Below are positions 53,882 through 63,299 of a stretch of DNA of 64,000 nucleotides, piece by piece. Source of the stretch: Herbidospora yilanensis (lineage in GTDB: Bacteria; Actinomycetota; Actinomycetes; Streptosporangiales; Streptosporangiaceae); the NCBI RefSeq assembly GCF_001570565.1, contig NZ_BBXE01000028.1, forward strand, positions 1-64,000, written 5' to 3'. A model generated the notes under the pieces. The model was not told the origin of the DNA and searched no databases. It was given only the letters and a program-made list of their open reading frames with translations. Numbering within the stretch: the stretch's first letter is position 1; the number at the start of each line of letters is the position of its first letter. The position numbers were made by a program, and so were the translations under genes.

Positions 53882-56209
53882 TCACAACAGGTCCAGCGGG
53901 TCGATGTCCACCCGGACCACCTCGGCGGCCTTGCGCGCGGACCTGACCCCGGCGGCGCCCTTGAGGACCCTGGCCAGCTCGGCCCCCTTGGACTTGGGCG
54001 CCCGCAGGACCGCCCGCTCCTCGCCGGCACGTCCGACCGGCACCGGCCCCAGCACCTCCACGCCCTCCGGGAGCGCGGTGACGCCGAGCATCTCCCTGAT
54101 CGCGGCCGGCGACCCGGTGAGCGTGGCGACGTGGGTGACGGGCGGGAACCCGAGCTCGGCGCGGTCGCGGAGCTCCCGTTCGGCGTGCGTGACCGGATCC
54201 CACCGGACGAGCGCCTGGGTGACCGGCGCCTGCCCGTCGGTGAGCACGACGACCTCACCACCCGGCCGGACCAGCGCCGCGGCGTTCAGCCACCTCCGGA
54301 GCGCCTCCTCGGCGGCCCGGAGGTCGGGCCTGCTCAGCATCGCCCACCCGTCGAGCAGCGCCGCCGCCGCGTAGCCGCCCTCTGCCACGGGTTCGGCCCC
54401 CGGCGTGGCCACCACGAGCGCCGCCGAACCGGGCACCGAGGCGAGCACCCCGTCCCGCCCCGACGTCGTGACCCTGGTCGACGGAAACGCCCGTCCCAGC
54501 TCTTCGGCCGTCCTGCGCGCCCCCACGACGGCCGCTCGCAGGCGCGGGGACCCGCAGTTGTGGCAGCGCCAGTCTCCGGCGATCCGGCCACACCAGCGGC
54601 AGTAGGGCGCCGCGTGCCCGTTCGTCAGCGCCAGCGGCCCGGAGCAGTTCGTGCACCGCGCCCGGGTCCGGCAGTCCTGACAATTCAACGCCGGGAGATA
54701 TCCGCGCCTCGGCACCTGGACGAGCACCGGCCCCCGCTCCAGCCCCGCCTTGAGCGCCCGCCACGCGACGCTGGGCAGCCGGGCGGCCTTCGCGGCCTGG
54801 TCGCGCCCGAGCTCGGCGTCGTCACCGGCCGGCCTGACCCGTGGCGCCCACCGCCTGACCTCGTCACGGGCGGCGGCCAGCGGCCTCGCCCACCCGGTGG
54901 CGATGAGCCGTGTCCCTTCGGCGGTACGCGCGTACCCCCCGATCAGCATCGCCGCACCCGCCGCGTGAACCCGGGTGGCCAGCACCTCCCGGGCGTGCGG
55001 GTAGGGCGCCAGCCGCTCGGAGTGCAGGTCGTCCCCGTCGTCCCAGAGCACCGCGAGCCCCAGGTCCCGTACGGGCGCGAACGCCGTCGCCCGGTTCCCC
55101 ACGGCGACCGCGACCTCGCCCCGCAGCACCCTGAGCCACCGCCGATAACGCTCGGCGGGCCCCAGATCAGCGGTGATGGCGACGTGGGGCGTGTCGTCGA
55201 GCGCGGCGCCGACGAGCGCGACGTCCTTCCCGTCGGGGACCACCACGACGACCCCCCGCCCGGCGGCGACGGTCTGCCGAACGGCTTCGGCGACCGCTCC
55301 GGGCCAGGTCGGCGGCCCACCGGGCAGCGCGGTCCAGACGGCCCGCACCGGCCGCCCCTCCCGGAGCCCGGCGAGGAAGGAGAGCCCGGCGGGATAGGCG
55401 CCCCAGTAGTCACTCGACTCCCGCACCCGTCCCGAAATCAGGTGATCGGTCTGGGCGGGGAGGGCAACCGAGATCTCGCGATTCACGGGGGTGGCGCGCG
55501 GCGAGGGAACACTCCCTTCACCAGAAATCTCGCGACTTACATCCCCCGCTCCGCCCGGCATCTCGGCGTCCGCGCCCGGCCCTGACACGGCCCCGGCGTC
55601 CAAGCCCCCGGAAACCGCATCACCCGCCATAGGCCCCGATGCGGCCGCGCCAACCGAAATCTCAGGACCCGCACCAGGCAAGGCCTTCCCGCCGGAGGCG
55701 GCGTCGCCGGCCCCCAGCCGCACGGTCACCCCGGCCTCACGCCGCCCGCCCGAGGCCGCCGACTCGCGCCCCGCCTCAGCCCGCGCGTGCCGGGGCGGGA
55801 TCGCCAGCCGCAGCACATCGGACAACGTCCCCGCATACCGATCGGCCACGCCCCGCGCCAGAGCGGCGATCTCCGGCGTCAGCACCCGCTCCGGCGAGAT
55901 CACCCGGTCGAGGAAGAGGAGCGCCCCCTGATGCTCGCTGGACTCCACCCGTTCCAGTAGGAAGGCGTCGGTCAGCTTGCCCGCGAACCGCACCCGCACC
56001 CGCACCCCGGGCCGGGCGGCCTCGTCGAGCGAGGCGGGCACGAGATAGTCGAAGGGCCGGTCGAGGTGGGGCAGCGGGTTGTCGACCACGACACGCGCGA
56101 CCGGAGAGGAGTCAGCCGGTGAGGGCGCGCCTGCGGCCCTCCCTCGGGCTCCCGGGGAGGTCGCGTCGGAGGGAAGCGCGATCAGCGCCTCCTGCGAACC
56201 CTCGCTCAC
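53882..56209 (-). CDS. priA: Primosomal protein PriA, helicase motifs degenerate
   Basis: PriA reloads the replisome at stalled forks. The 775-residue protein keeps the N-terminal fork-binding domain (VVVDNPLPHLDRPFDYLVPA, about residues 39-58) and eight zinc-binding cysteines in four CxxC-type pairs (NCQDC, RCTNC, YCRWC, RCHNC; about 508-555). The Walker A GxTGSGKT expected after the AVWTALPG stretch is absent and the DEEH box is replaced by LWDDGDD, so it is unlikely to be a helicase, as noted for actinobacterial PriA in general. Residues about 140-263 are a low-complexity insert (Ala, Gly, Ser with three REIS-like motifs). GTG at 56209 is preferred to TTG 56218. A terminator lies between it and metK. 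Confidence 0.9.
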   Translation of the reverse strand: MSEGSQEALIALPSDATSPGARGRAAGAPSPADSSPVARVVVDNPLPHLDRPFDYLVPASLDEAARPGVRVRVRFAGKLTDAFLLERVESSEHQGALLFLDRVISPERVLTPEIAALARGVADRYAGTLSDVLRLAIPPRHARAEAGRESAASGGRREAGVTVRLGAGDAASGGKALPGAGPEISVGAAASGPMAGDAVSGGLDAGAVSGPGADAEMPGGAGDVSREISGEGSVPSPRATPVNREISVALPAQTDHLISGRVRESSDYWGAYPAGLSFLAGLREGRPVRAVWTALPGGPPTWPGAVAEAVRQTVAAGRGVVVVVPDGKDVALVGAALDDTPHVAITADLGPAERYRRWLRVLRGEVAVAVGNRATAFAPVRDLGLAVLWDDGDDLHSERLAPYPHAREVLATRVHAAGAAMLIGGYARTAEGTRLIATGWARPLAAARDEVRRWAPRVRPAGDDAELGRDQAAKAARLPSVAWRALKAGLERGPVLVQVPRRGYLPALNCQDCRTRARCTNCSGPLALTNGHAAPYCRWCGRIAGDWRCHNCGSPRLRAAVVGARRTAEELGRAFPSTRVTTSGRDGVLASVPGSAALVVATPGAEPVAEGGYAAAALLDGWAMLSRPDLRAAEEALRRWLNAAALVRPGGEVVVLTDGQAPVTQALVRWDPVTHAERELRDRAELGFPPVTHVATLTGSPAAIREMLGVTALPEGVEVLGPVPVGRAGEERAVLRAPKSKGAELARVLKGAAGVRSARKAAEVVRVDIDPLDLL

Positions 56210-56237
56210 AAGGCCCAAGTCCTAGCAGCAACCAAAA

Positions 56238-56263
56238 GATCCCCGGGCCGGAGCCCGGGGATC
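56238..56263 (-). terminator. Intrinsic terminator after metK
   Basis: On the minus strand GATCCCCGGGC and GCCCGGGGATC pair perfectly over 11 bases around a TCCG loop, followed directly by TTTT (56237-56234). It begins 9 bases after the metK stop and 29 bases before the priA start, so priA must be expressed by read-through or its own promoter. Confidence 0.85.
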
Positions 56264-56271
56264 CGGGAAGA

Positions 56272-57459
<1,188 letters not shown>

Positions 57460-57549
57460 CTCGTGGCTCCTCATGCAGCGGCTGCTGTCGGCTAAATGGC
57501 TTCGCTGAGTGTAGCCGGACGACCGTCACCCCCGCGAAACCGTCTCACG

Positions 57550-57906
57550 TTACAAGTCGGGTAGCGGATCCCTCGGGAGGTCCCCCGGCGCGAACGCCTC
57601 GGCGTCGGCCGCCCCGACGACGGCGACGTACTCGTCGGCGACCTCGAACGACACGCCGCCGAGCTCGATGACCGGACCGGGCGAGAAGTCGACCGGGCCG
57701 AGGCGGGTGCGCCGAGGATGGCGCGCCCACACCGACGCGGGTTCGTGCCGGCCGAACACCTTGGTGGCCAGGACCGTGATCGACCGGTCGGTCACCACGA
57801 CGAGATAGCCGGCGCCCTCGGCGTGGGCCGGGAAGACGTAGCGCAGGTCCTCGCCCGGCGGGAGCAGGGCGCGGCAGCGTTCCCGGATCGCGGCGGACAC
57901 GGGCAT
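57550..57906 (-). CDS. Small PH-like uncharacterised protein
   Basis: A 118-residue acidic protein lying between coaBC and metK on the same strand. LRYVFPAHAEGAGYLVVVTDRSITVLATKVFGRHEPASVWARHPRR (about residues 18-63) alternates beta strands in a way that resembles small bacterial PH-like domains: a strand pair, then VLATK and the RRTRLGPVDF turn. No catalytic motif or membrane segment is seen. ATG at 57906 is taken since GAAGGAG lies six bases upstream. Function unknown. Confidence 0.75.
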   Translation of the reverse strand: MPVSAAIRERCRALLPPGEDLRYVFPAHAEGAGYLVVVTDRSITVLATKVFGRHEPASVWARHPRRTRLGPVDFSPGPVIELGGVSFEVADEYVAVVGAADAEAFAPGDLPRDPLPDL

Positions 57907-57977
57907 GGCCATCTCCTTCAAGGGCCAAACGAGCCTTTTATGGGCCCCATTCCCTCTTTGTCCCGCGAACCGGCGGG

Positions 57978-59177
57978 TTACACCAGCCTCGCGGCGATCA
58001 GATCCCAGACGACCCCGGCGAGGTCGTCTTTGGGCCCGCGCGGGATCTCGACCGGGTCTCCCCCCGCCACCAGGACGGTCGCCGCGTTGTCGGGCGTCCC
58101 GAAGGCGAGGTTCTCCCCCACCTGATTGACGACGAGCAGGTCGCAACCCTTCCGCGCGAGCTTGGCCTGCCCGTTGGCCAGCACGTCGTCCGTCTCGGCC
58201 GCGAACCCGACGATCACCGCGGGCGATTTCTCCCCCGCCCGGCGCCGCTCTCCGAGCTCCGCCAGGATGTCGGGGTTCTTGGTGAGATGAATGGCCTCGG
58301 GCTCGTCGCCGGTTTTCTTGATCTTCGTACGACTCGGGGCGACCGGCCGGAAGTCCGCCACCGCCGCCGCCATGACCACCGCGTCGGCGTCGGCCACGGC
58401 GTCGAGCACGGCCTCGCGAAGCTGCCGCGCCGACTCGACCCGGACGACGTCCACCCCCGCCGGGTCGGGCAGCGAGACGTTGGCCGCCACGAGCGTGACC
58501 GCGGCCCCCCGGGCGGCCGCGACGCGGGCCAGCGCGTACCCCTGAAGCCCCGACGACCGGTTCCCGATGAACCGCACGGGGTCGATGGCCTCCCGCGTCC
58601 CTCCCGCGGAGACGACCACCCGCCGCCCCGCGAGATCGGCGGCGCCCCCGGCGAGCACGTCGCGGCACACCTGGAAGATCGCCGCGGGATCGGGCAACCG
58701 CCCCTTCCCGGAGTCGGCCCCGGTCAGCCGCCCGACGGCCGGCTCGATCACGATGGCCCCCCGCGCCCGGAGGGTCGCGACGTTGGCCTGGGTGGCCGGG
58801 TGCTCCCACATCTCGGTGTGCATCGCGGGCGCGAACACGACGGGACACCGCGCCGTGAGCAACGTGTTGGTCAGCAGATCGGAGGCCAGCCCATGAGCCG
58901 CCTTGGCGAGAATGTCCGCGGTGGCCGGCGCCACGACGAGAAGATCGGCACTCTGCCCGATCCGCACATGCGGAACCTCCTCCACCGAATCCCACACCTC
59001 AGCGGAAACGGGATTCCCGGAAAGCGCCGCCCACGTCGGCGCCCCCACAAACCGCAAAGCATCCCGCGTAGGCACAACACGGACAGAATGCCCCGATTCG
59101 GTAAACAACCGAAGAAGTTCACACGCCTTATAGACCGCGATCCCCGCGGAAACCCCCAACACCACCCGATTCGCCAC
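57978..59177 (-). CDS. coaBC: Phosphopantothenoylcysteine synthetase/decarboxylase CoaBC
   Basis: CoaBC joins cysteine to phosphopantothenate and decarboxylates the product in coenzyme A synthesis. The 399-residue protein has the flavin-containing decarboxylase first (VVLGVSAGIAVYKACELLR; ADLLVVAPATADILAKAAHG, about residues 77-96; FAPAMHTEMWEHPA with the catalytic His, about 113-126) and the synthetase second (VVVSAGGTREAIDPVRFIGNRSSG, about 188-211; LTKNPDILAELG). GTG start at 59177. The first ~100 codons are unusual: of the first 43, only about five end in C, whereas many end in T or G, unlike the rest of the gene and its neighbours. Confidence 0.96.
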   Translation of the reverse strand: MANRVVLGVSAGIAVYKACELLRLFTESGHSVRVVPTRDALRFVGAPTWAALSGNPVSAEVWDSVEEVPHVRIGQSADLLVVAPATADILAKAAHGLASDLLTNTLLTARCPVVFAPAMHTEMWEHPATQANVATLRARGAIVIEPAVGRLTGADSGKGRLPDPAAIFQVCRDVLAGGAADLAGRRVVVSAGGTREAIDPVRFIGNRSSGLQGYALARVAAARGAAVTLVAANVSLPDPAGVDVVRVESARQLREAVLDAVADADAVVMAAAVADFRPVAPSRTKIKKTGDEPEAIHLTKNPDILAELGERRRAGEKSPAVIVGFAAETDDVLANGQAKLARKGCDLLVVNQVGENLAFGTPDNAATVLVAGGDPVEIPRGPKDDLAGVVWDLIAARLV

Positions 59178-59410
59178 AGAGAAACCCTACCGACCCCTCT
59201 CCCGCCAATCGGCGCACCCCACCGGGAGCACAGCCCGAACAAGAATCTTCTTCTATTCCGTTACGGCTCCGCCCACCCGACACCACCCGCCGCACACGGC
59301 CCCCACCGCCGTCTCCGCCAACCACCGCACAACAACCCACCGCAACGAACAGACGGGCAACCAAGCCGACACCCCAGCCTCCCCCGCCCCCTCACCCAAG
59401 TCGCGCCCCC

Positions 59411-59496
59411 CGCCAAAGAGTCGCGCGAGCCGCCAAAGAGTTGCGCGAGCCGCCAAAGAGTTGCGCGAGCCGCCAAAGAGTTGCGCGAGCCGCCAA
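59411..59496. repeat. 20-bp tandem repeat, four copies plus a partial
   Basis: The unit CGCCAAAGAGTYGCGCGAGC is repeated at 59,411, 59,431, 59,451 and 59,471, with a partial fifth copy at 59,491. Only one base varies (C or T at position 12). The unit length is not a multiple of three, so it is unlikely to be coding. Confidence 0.9.
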
Positions 59497-59512
59497 GAAG
59501 AAGAGAGCGCCC

Positions 59513-59638
59513 GAGGCAGAGAGAGTGGCTGAGGCAGAGAGAGTGGCCGAGGCAGAGAGAGTGCCCGAGGCCAGGAGAGTGCCCGAGGCCAGGAGAGTGC
59601 CCGAGGCCAGGAGAGTGCCCGAGGCGAAGAAGAGAGCA
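59513..59638. repeat. 18-bp purine-rich tandem repeat, six copies, flanked by a 21-bp direct repeat
   Basis: Six units of 18 bases start at 59,513: three of GAGGCAGAGAGAGTGSCY type, then three identical GAGGCCAGGAGAGTGCCC. The array is bracketed by GAAGAAGAGAGCRCCYGAGG-type copies at 59,497 and 59,626 (19 of 21 bases identical). The plus strand is mostly purine throughout, giving a long G/A tract. Confidence 0.88.
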
Positions 59639-60085
59639 CCTGAGGCCGCCGAACAAGGAACCCCGGTCACCAACGGGCAAAGTGCCTGGCCGAGAAGGCC
59701 GCAGGCACTCCGGCGGTCATCACCTGACCGGCGAACTCGACAGAGACACCAGCCGCCCGGAGGTCTTCTTCGTGATCAATCACCTACGGCCACGGTCACC
59801 AAGATCTCGGCCAAGTACACCTGGCGCACGCCGAAGCACCCGAAGATGCCCGTCCCACCACCAAGCGACCGACTGCGGGCAAGAGCAGACGTACACGACC
59901 AAACGAAAAGGCCCGGAGGTGAACAAGAGTGTTCATCCCCCAGGCCACACAGAACATCCAGGGCAATCAAAAACCGCAGCTCGTATGGTGCCCGCTCGGG
60001 CGCGCCCGTGTCTGGACCGAGGAGCGCAGGAGAGCGAAGCGAACCGGAGCGACGAGGGAAGACACGGGCTCAAAGCGCCCGAGCC

Positions 60086-60142
60086 GCGCGTGCGGAGCAC
60101 GCGCCGTATACACAGCCCGAGCCGCGCGTGCGAAGCACGCGC
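60086..60142 (-). terminator. Tandem GC-rich hairpins after rpoZ
   Basis: Two 8-bp perfect stems with 3-base loops lie 38 bp apart within a direct repeat: GCGCGTGC-GGA-GCACGCGC (60,086-60,104) and GCGCGTGC-GAA-GCACGCGC (60,124-60,142). They start 18 bases after the rpoZ stop on the minus strand. There is no T-run, so they may be actinomycete-type terminators, RNA-stabilising ends or copies of a palindromic repeat family. Confidence 0.55.
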
Positions 60143-60159
60143 AATCAAACACGCGCGTA

Positions 60160-60429
60160 CTACACAGCGCCTTCGATCGGCTCCGACGTCAGCAGGCCCT
60201 CGGAGACCTCGCGCAGCGCGATCGACAGCGGCTTCTCCTGGGCGTGGGTCTCGACCAGCGGGCCGACGTATTCGAGCAGGCCCTCGCCGAGCTGGGAGTA
60301 ATAGGCGTTGATCTGACGCGCACGCTTGGCGCCCATGATGACCAGGCTGTACTTGCTGTCGACCACGTCGAGCAGCGAGTCGATCGACGGGTTGGTGATG
60401 CCCTCGGCGTAGGCGGAGCTGGTGGTCAC
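60160..60429 (-). CDS. rpoZ: RNA polymerase omega subunit
   Basis: Omega helps fold and assemble the beta-prime subunit of RNA polymerase. The 89-residue protein has the conserved core [32 protein letters not shown] (residues about 13-44, in parts), which binds beta-prime, and a C-terminal part with [14 protein letters not shown], typical of actinobacterial omega. GTG start with AGGGGA upstream. It lies 12 bases after gmk; the gmk-rpoZ pair is conserved across bacteria. Confidence 0.95.
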   Translation of the reverse strand: MTTSSAYAEGITNPSIDSLLDVVDSKYSLVIMGAKRARQINAYYSQLGEGLLEYVGPLVETHAQEKPLSIALREVSEGLLTSEPIEGAV

Positions 60430-60441
60430 AGTAGGGGTCCC

Positions 60442-61005
60442 CTAGCTAGTCGGATCGTCGGCCATCAAATCTATCAGCCGCCGACATACCTCTTGCACCG
60501 ACGTGTTGACAAGGGTGAGGTCGAATTCTTTCTCGGCCGCCATCTCGACCCGCCCGGCCTCAAGGCGGCGGGCGATCACGTCGGGTGGTTCGGTGCCGCG
60601 TCCGCGCAGGCGGCGTTCGAGCTCTTCCCAGGTCGGTGGGGCGAGGAAGACGAGCAGGGCCTCGGGCATGCTGGCCCGGACCTGGCGTGCGCCCTGGAGG
60701 TCGATCTCGAGGAGGGTGGGTTCACCCTTGGCGAGGCGTTCCTCGACGGCGACGCGGGGGGTGCCGTAGCGGTTGCCGGCGAACTCGGCCCACTCCAGCA
60801 GGTCTCCGTCGGCGACGAGCCGGTCGAACTCGGCGTCGTCGGCGAAGAAGTATTCGACCCCGTGGGTCTCCCCGGGGCGGGGTTTCCGGGTGGTCACCGA
60901 GACCGACAGCCACACCTCTGGGTGTGCCCGCCGGAGCTCGGCGACGACCGTGGACTTGCCGACGCCGGACGGCCCGGACAGGACCGTCAGGCGTGTCAGA
61001 GGCAT
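60442..61005 (-). CDS. gmk: Guanylate kinase
   Basis: Gmk phosphorylates GMP to GDP. The 187-residue protein has the P-loop [16 protein letters not shown] (about residues 9-24), the GMP-binding sequences [21 protein letters not shown] (about 34-54) and [15 protein letters not shown] (about 69-83), and [17 protein letters not shown] (about 96-112). ATG at 61005 gives the normal length; a longer frame upstream adds 28 residues of no family likeness. It lies between mihF and rpoZ, the usual actinomycete order. Confidence 0.96.
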   Translation of the reverse strand: MPLTRLTVLSGPSGVGKSTVVAELRRAHPEVWLSVSVTTRKPRPGETHGVEYFFADDAEFDRLVADGDLLEWAEFAGNRYGTPRVAVEERLAKGEPTLLEIDLQGARQVRASMPEALLVFLAPPTWEELERRLRGRGTEPPDVIARRLEAGRVEMAAEKEFDLTLVNTSVQEVCRRLIDLMADDPTS

Positions 61006-61153
61006 GGAGTCACCGTATCGCGCCCCGTCCCCTCCGGTTTCCGCGGCCTCGTGAGCCGTGCCGCCGTCGGACCAGGACGTCGTGGTCAACTCAATGCCCC
61101 TCTGGTGTCACGCGATCCCCGGCCATCCCGGGGGATGGCCGAAAGCGTACGCC

Positions 61154-61477
61154 TCAGCTTTCCGCGCCACCGAATTCGCGCTCCAGAGAAGCGCGCTGGT
61201 TGGCGCCAAGTCCGCGCACGCGGCGGGATTCGGCGATACCAAGACGTTCCATCAGCTGCTTGGCGCGGACCTTGCCCACGCCAGGGAGCGACTCAAGCAG
61301 AGCCGAGACCTTCATCTTGCCGATGACGTCGTCGGTCTGCCCATCCTTGAGCACCTCGGCAAGAGACACCGCGCCATGCTTGAGGCGGTTCTTGACCTCA
61401 GCACGCTCCTTGCGGGCCTTCGCAGCCTTCTCAAGTGCTGCGGCGCGCTGCTCGGGGGTCAGGGGAGGAAGAGCCAC
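61154..61477 (-). CDS. mihF: Actinobacterial integration host factor mIHF
   Basis: mIHF is an essential nucleoid-associated protein of actinobacteria, unrelated to IHF-alpha/beta of proteobacteria. The 107-residue protein has a long N-terminal helix rich in Ala, Arg and Lys (PPLTPEQRAAALEKAAKARK), then VKNRLKHGAVSLAEVLK, and the DNA-binding helix-two-turn-helix LLESLPGVGKVRAKQLMERLGI (about residues 61-82, in parts), followed by RRVRGLGANQRASLERE. GTG start with AGGTGA upstream. The 160 bases before it are AT-rich for this genome and probably hold a strong promoter. It separates pyrF from gmk. Confidence 0.96.
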   Translation of the reverse strand: MALPPLTPEQRAAALEKAAKARKERAEVKNRLKHGAVSLAEVLKDGQTDDVIGKMKVSALLESLPGVGKVRAKQLMERLGIAESRRVRGLGANQRASLEREFGGAES

Positions 61478-61638
61478 GCCGGGTCACCTCGAATTTCTGT
61501 CGATGTACTCGGACGAGAGGGGAAATTAGCTGGTCCTTGCCCCTTCCGGCAACGTCAAGACCTGTTTCTAGCAAAGAAATCCAAATAAACTACGCCCAGT
61601 AATCGCCATTTAACTGTCCGTCGATGAAAACGGCCTCA

Positions 61639-62343
61639 TCAGGGGCGGGACAGTGATGTGCGCCTCAGTGCCGCGGCGATGGCCGCGGCGCTCGCTCCGG
61701 GGTCGGCCGAACCGGTGATCGGGCGTCCGATCACGAGGAGGTCGGCGCCGTCGGCAAGCGCTCTCTCGGGGGTCGCGACGCGCGCCTGGTCCTGTGAGGC
61801 GGCGCCCGCGGGGCGCACTCCGGGGGTGATGAGGGTGATGTCCTCCCCCACCTCGGCCCGGACGGCCGCGACCTCCATGGGCGAGCACACGAGCGCCTGG
61901 GCCCCCGCGCCCACGGCGAGGACGGCGAGGCGGCGTACGGCGTCCTGAGGCGGCCCCTGGAGGCCGATGGCGGCCAGGTCGGCCTCTGACAGCGAGGTGA
62001 GCACCGTGACGGCGGCGATGCGCGTCTGAGGGGCCGCCTCGACGGCCGCGCGGATCATCGCGGCGCCGCCGGAGGCGTGGACGGTCAGGAAGGCGGGCTT
62101 GAGCCGGGCGACGGCCTTGGTGGCGCCGGCGACGGTGTTCGGGATGTCGTGGAGCTTCAGGTCGAGGAAGACCTGCACGCCGCTGGCGCCCCGCACGGAG
62201 GCGATCACGTCGGGGCCGTAGCGGAGGTAGAGCTCCAGGCCGACCTTGACGGTCGAGACGTGGGGGGTCACCAGGCTCGCCCAGCGGGCCGCGGTCTCCA
62301 GGTCGGGCGCGTCCAGGGCGACGGCGATGGGTGCGGGCGTCAC
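61639..62343 (-). CDS. pyrF: Orotidine 5'-phosphate decarboxylase PyrF
   Basis: PyrF makes UMP from OMP, the last step of pyrimidine synthesis. The 234-residue TIM barrel has [18 protein letters not shown] at the start, [16 protein letters not shown] (about residues 33-48), the catalytic [17 protein letters not shown] (about 60-76, DxKxxDIPNT), [11 protein letters not shown] and [21 protein letters not shown] (in parts) near the phosphate site. This is the short, type 1 form. GTG start overlaps the pyrD stop by 4 bases. Confidence 0.96.
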   Translation of the reverse strand: MTPAPIAVALDAPDLETAARWASLVTPHVSTVKVGLELYLRYGPDVIASVRGASGVQVFLDLKLHDIPNTVAGATKAVARLKPAFLTVHASGGAAMIRAAVEAAPQTRIAAVTVLTSLSEADLAAIGLQGPPQDAVRRLAVLAVGAGAQALVCSPMEVAAVRAEVGEDITLITPGVRPAGAASQDQARVATPERALADGADLLVIGRPITGSADPGASAAAIAAALRRTSLSRP

Positions 62344-63299
62344 GGGGAAATCTCCTCACGGTCGGTGCGGTGGGACGGGCGGTGGGCCAGCCCCACCGCG
62401 TCGGCGAGCCGGTCGAACCCGCGCTCCTGGAGGAGTTCCTCCAGCTCTCTGAGCACGCGGTGGCCGGCGTACGGGTCGTGGAACAGGACCGTACCCACCG
62501 CGACCGCGCAGGCTCCGGCCAGGACCAGCTCAAGGGCGTCGCGGCCGCTCGTGACGCCGCCCATGCCGATGACGGGGGTGCCGGGCAGGGCGGCGTGCAC
62601 CTGCCAGACGCACTTGACGGCCAGCGGCCGGATCGCGGGGCCCGACAACCCGCCGGTGCCGGCGGCCAGGGCGGGGCGCATGCGGTCGACGTCGATGGCC
62701 ATGCCGACCGGATTGTTGATCATCGAGAGGGCCTCGGCGCCGCCGTCGACGCACGCCTTGGCGATGGCCACCACGTCGGCCACGTCGGGCGTGAGCTTGG
62801 CGATCACGGGCAGGTCGTAGCGGGCGGCGGTCCGGACGGCCGAGACGACCTCGCCGGCGGCCGAGGGGTCGCGGGCGAAGACGCGGCCCCGGTCCTCGAC
62901 GTTGGGGCACGACAGGTTGACCTCCAGCGCGGTCACGCCGGGGGCGTCGGTGAGCTTGCGGGCCAGCGCCGAGAACTCGGCGACGCTGCCGCCGCCGATC
63001 GACACGACGGTCCGGGCGCCGCGCTCGGCCAGCCAGGGCAGCTCGCGGTCCAGGAAGACGTCGACCCCCGGCCCCTGGAGCCCGACGGCGTTCAGAAGCC
63101 CTGAGGGCGTCTCGGCCATGCGGGGGGTGGGACGGCCCGCCCGGGGCGCCATCGTGATCGTACGGGTCGTCAGGGCCCCCAGGCGGGTCACGTCGGCGAA
63201 GGGGGCCAGCTCGCGGCCGGTCCCGGCGCAGCCGGAGGCGGTCAGGATCGGGTTGGGCAGCTCGACGTGCGCCAGGTAGGTGCGCATGTCAGCGGGCAC
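62340..63299 (-). CDS. pyrD: Dihydroorotate dehydrogenase, class 1B catalytic subunit PyrD
   Basis: Class 1B PyrD oxidises dihydroorotate and passes electrons through PyrK to NAD. The 319-residue FMN barrel has [20 protein letters not shown] (about residues 16-35), [18 protein letters not shown] (about 67-84), [17 protein letters not shown] (about 125-141, with the active-site Cys in LSCPN) and [23 protein letters not shown] at 63299 is chosen because GGGAGG lies five bases upstream; an ATG at 63287 follows the pyrK stop directly. The pairing with pyrK confirms class 1B. Confidence 0.96.
   Translation of the reverse strand: MPADMRTYLAHVELPNPILTASGCAGTGRELAPFADVTRLGALTTRTITMAPRAGRPTPRMAETPSGLLNAVGLQGPGVDVFLDRELPWLAERGARTVVSIGGGSVAEFSALARKLTDAPGVTALEVNLSCPNVEDRGRVFARDPSAAGEVVSAVRTAARYDLPVIAKLTPDVADVVAIAKACVDGGAEALSMINNPVGMAIDVDRMRPALAAGTGGLSGPAIRPLAVKCVWQVHAALPGTPVIGMGGVTSGRDALELVLAGACAVAVGTVLFHDPYAGHRVLRELEELLQERGFDRLADAVGLAHRPSHRTDREEISP

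Larger units (their letters stand above)
59178..60159. other. Gene-free, repeat-rich tract between coaBC and rpoZ
   Basis: Nearly 1 kb without a convincing gene, very long for this compact window. The left part (about 59,180-59,410) is strikingly rich in C and A and poor in G on the plus strand. It is followed by a 20-bp tandem repeat, a purine-rich 18-bp tandem repeat and, next to rpoZ, tandem GC-rich hairpins. A plus-strand frame from 59,441 is open for 286 codons but runs antisense through rpoZ and resembles no protein I know. The promoter of coaBC should be at the left end; none is clear. Confidence 0.6.

Noticed and set aside
57475-57549. Possible SAM riboswitch near metK
   Set aside because: The space is too short and no conserved SAM-riboswitch core was seen.
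59441-60301. 286-codon plus-strand frame with a Glu/Ala/Arg/Val repeat that looks helical
   Set aside because: It runs antisense into rpoZ, starts in a 20-bp repeat and after the array reads as random Arg/Ser/Pro-rich sequence. The repeats are listed as DNA features instead.
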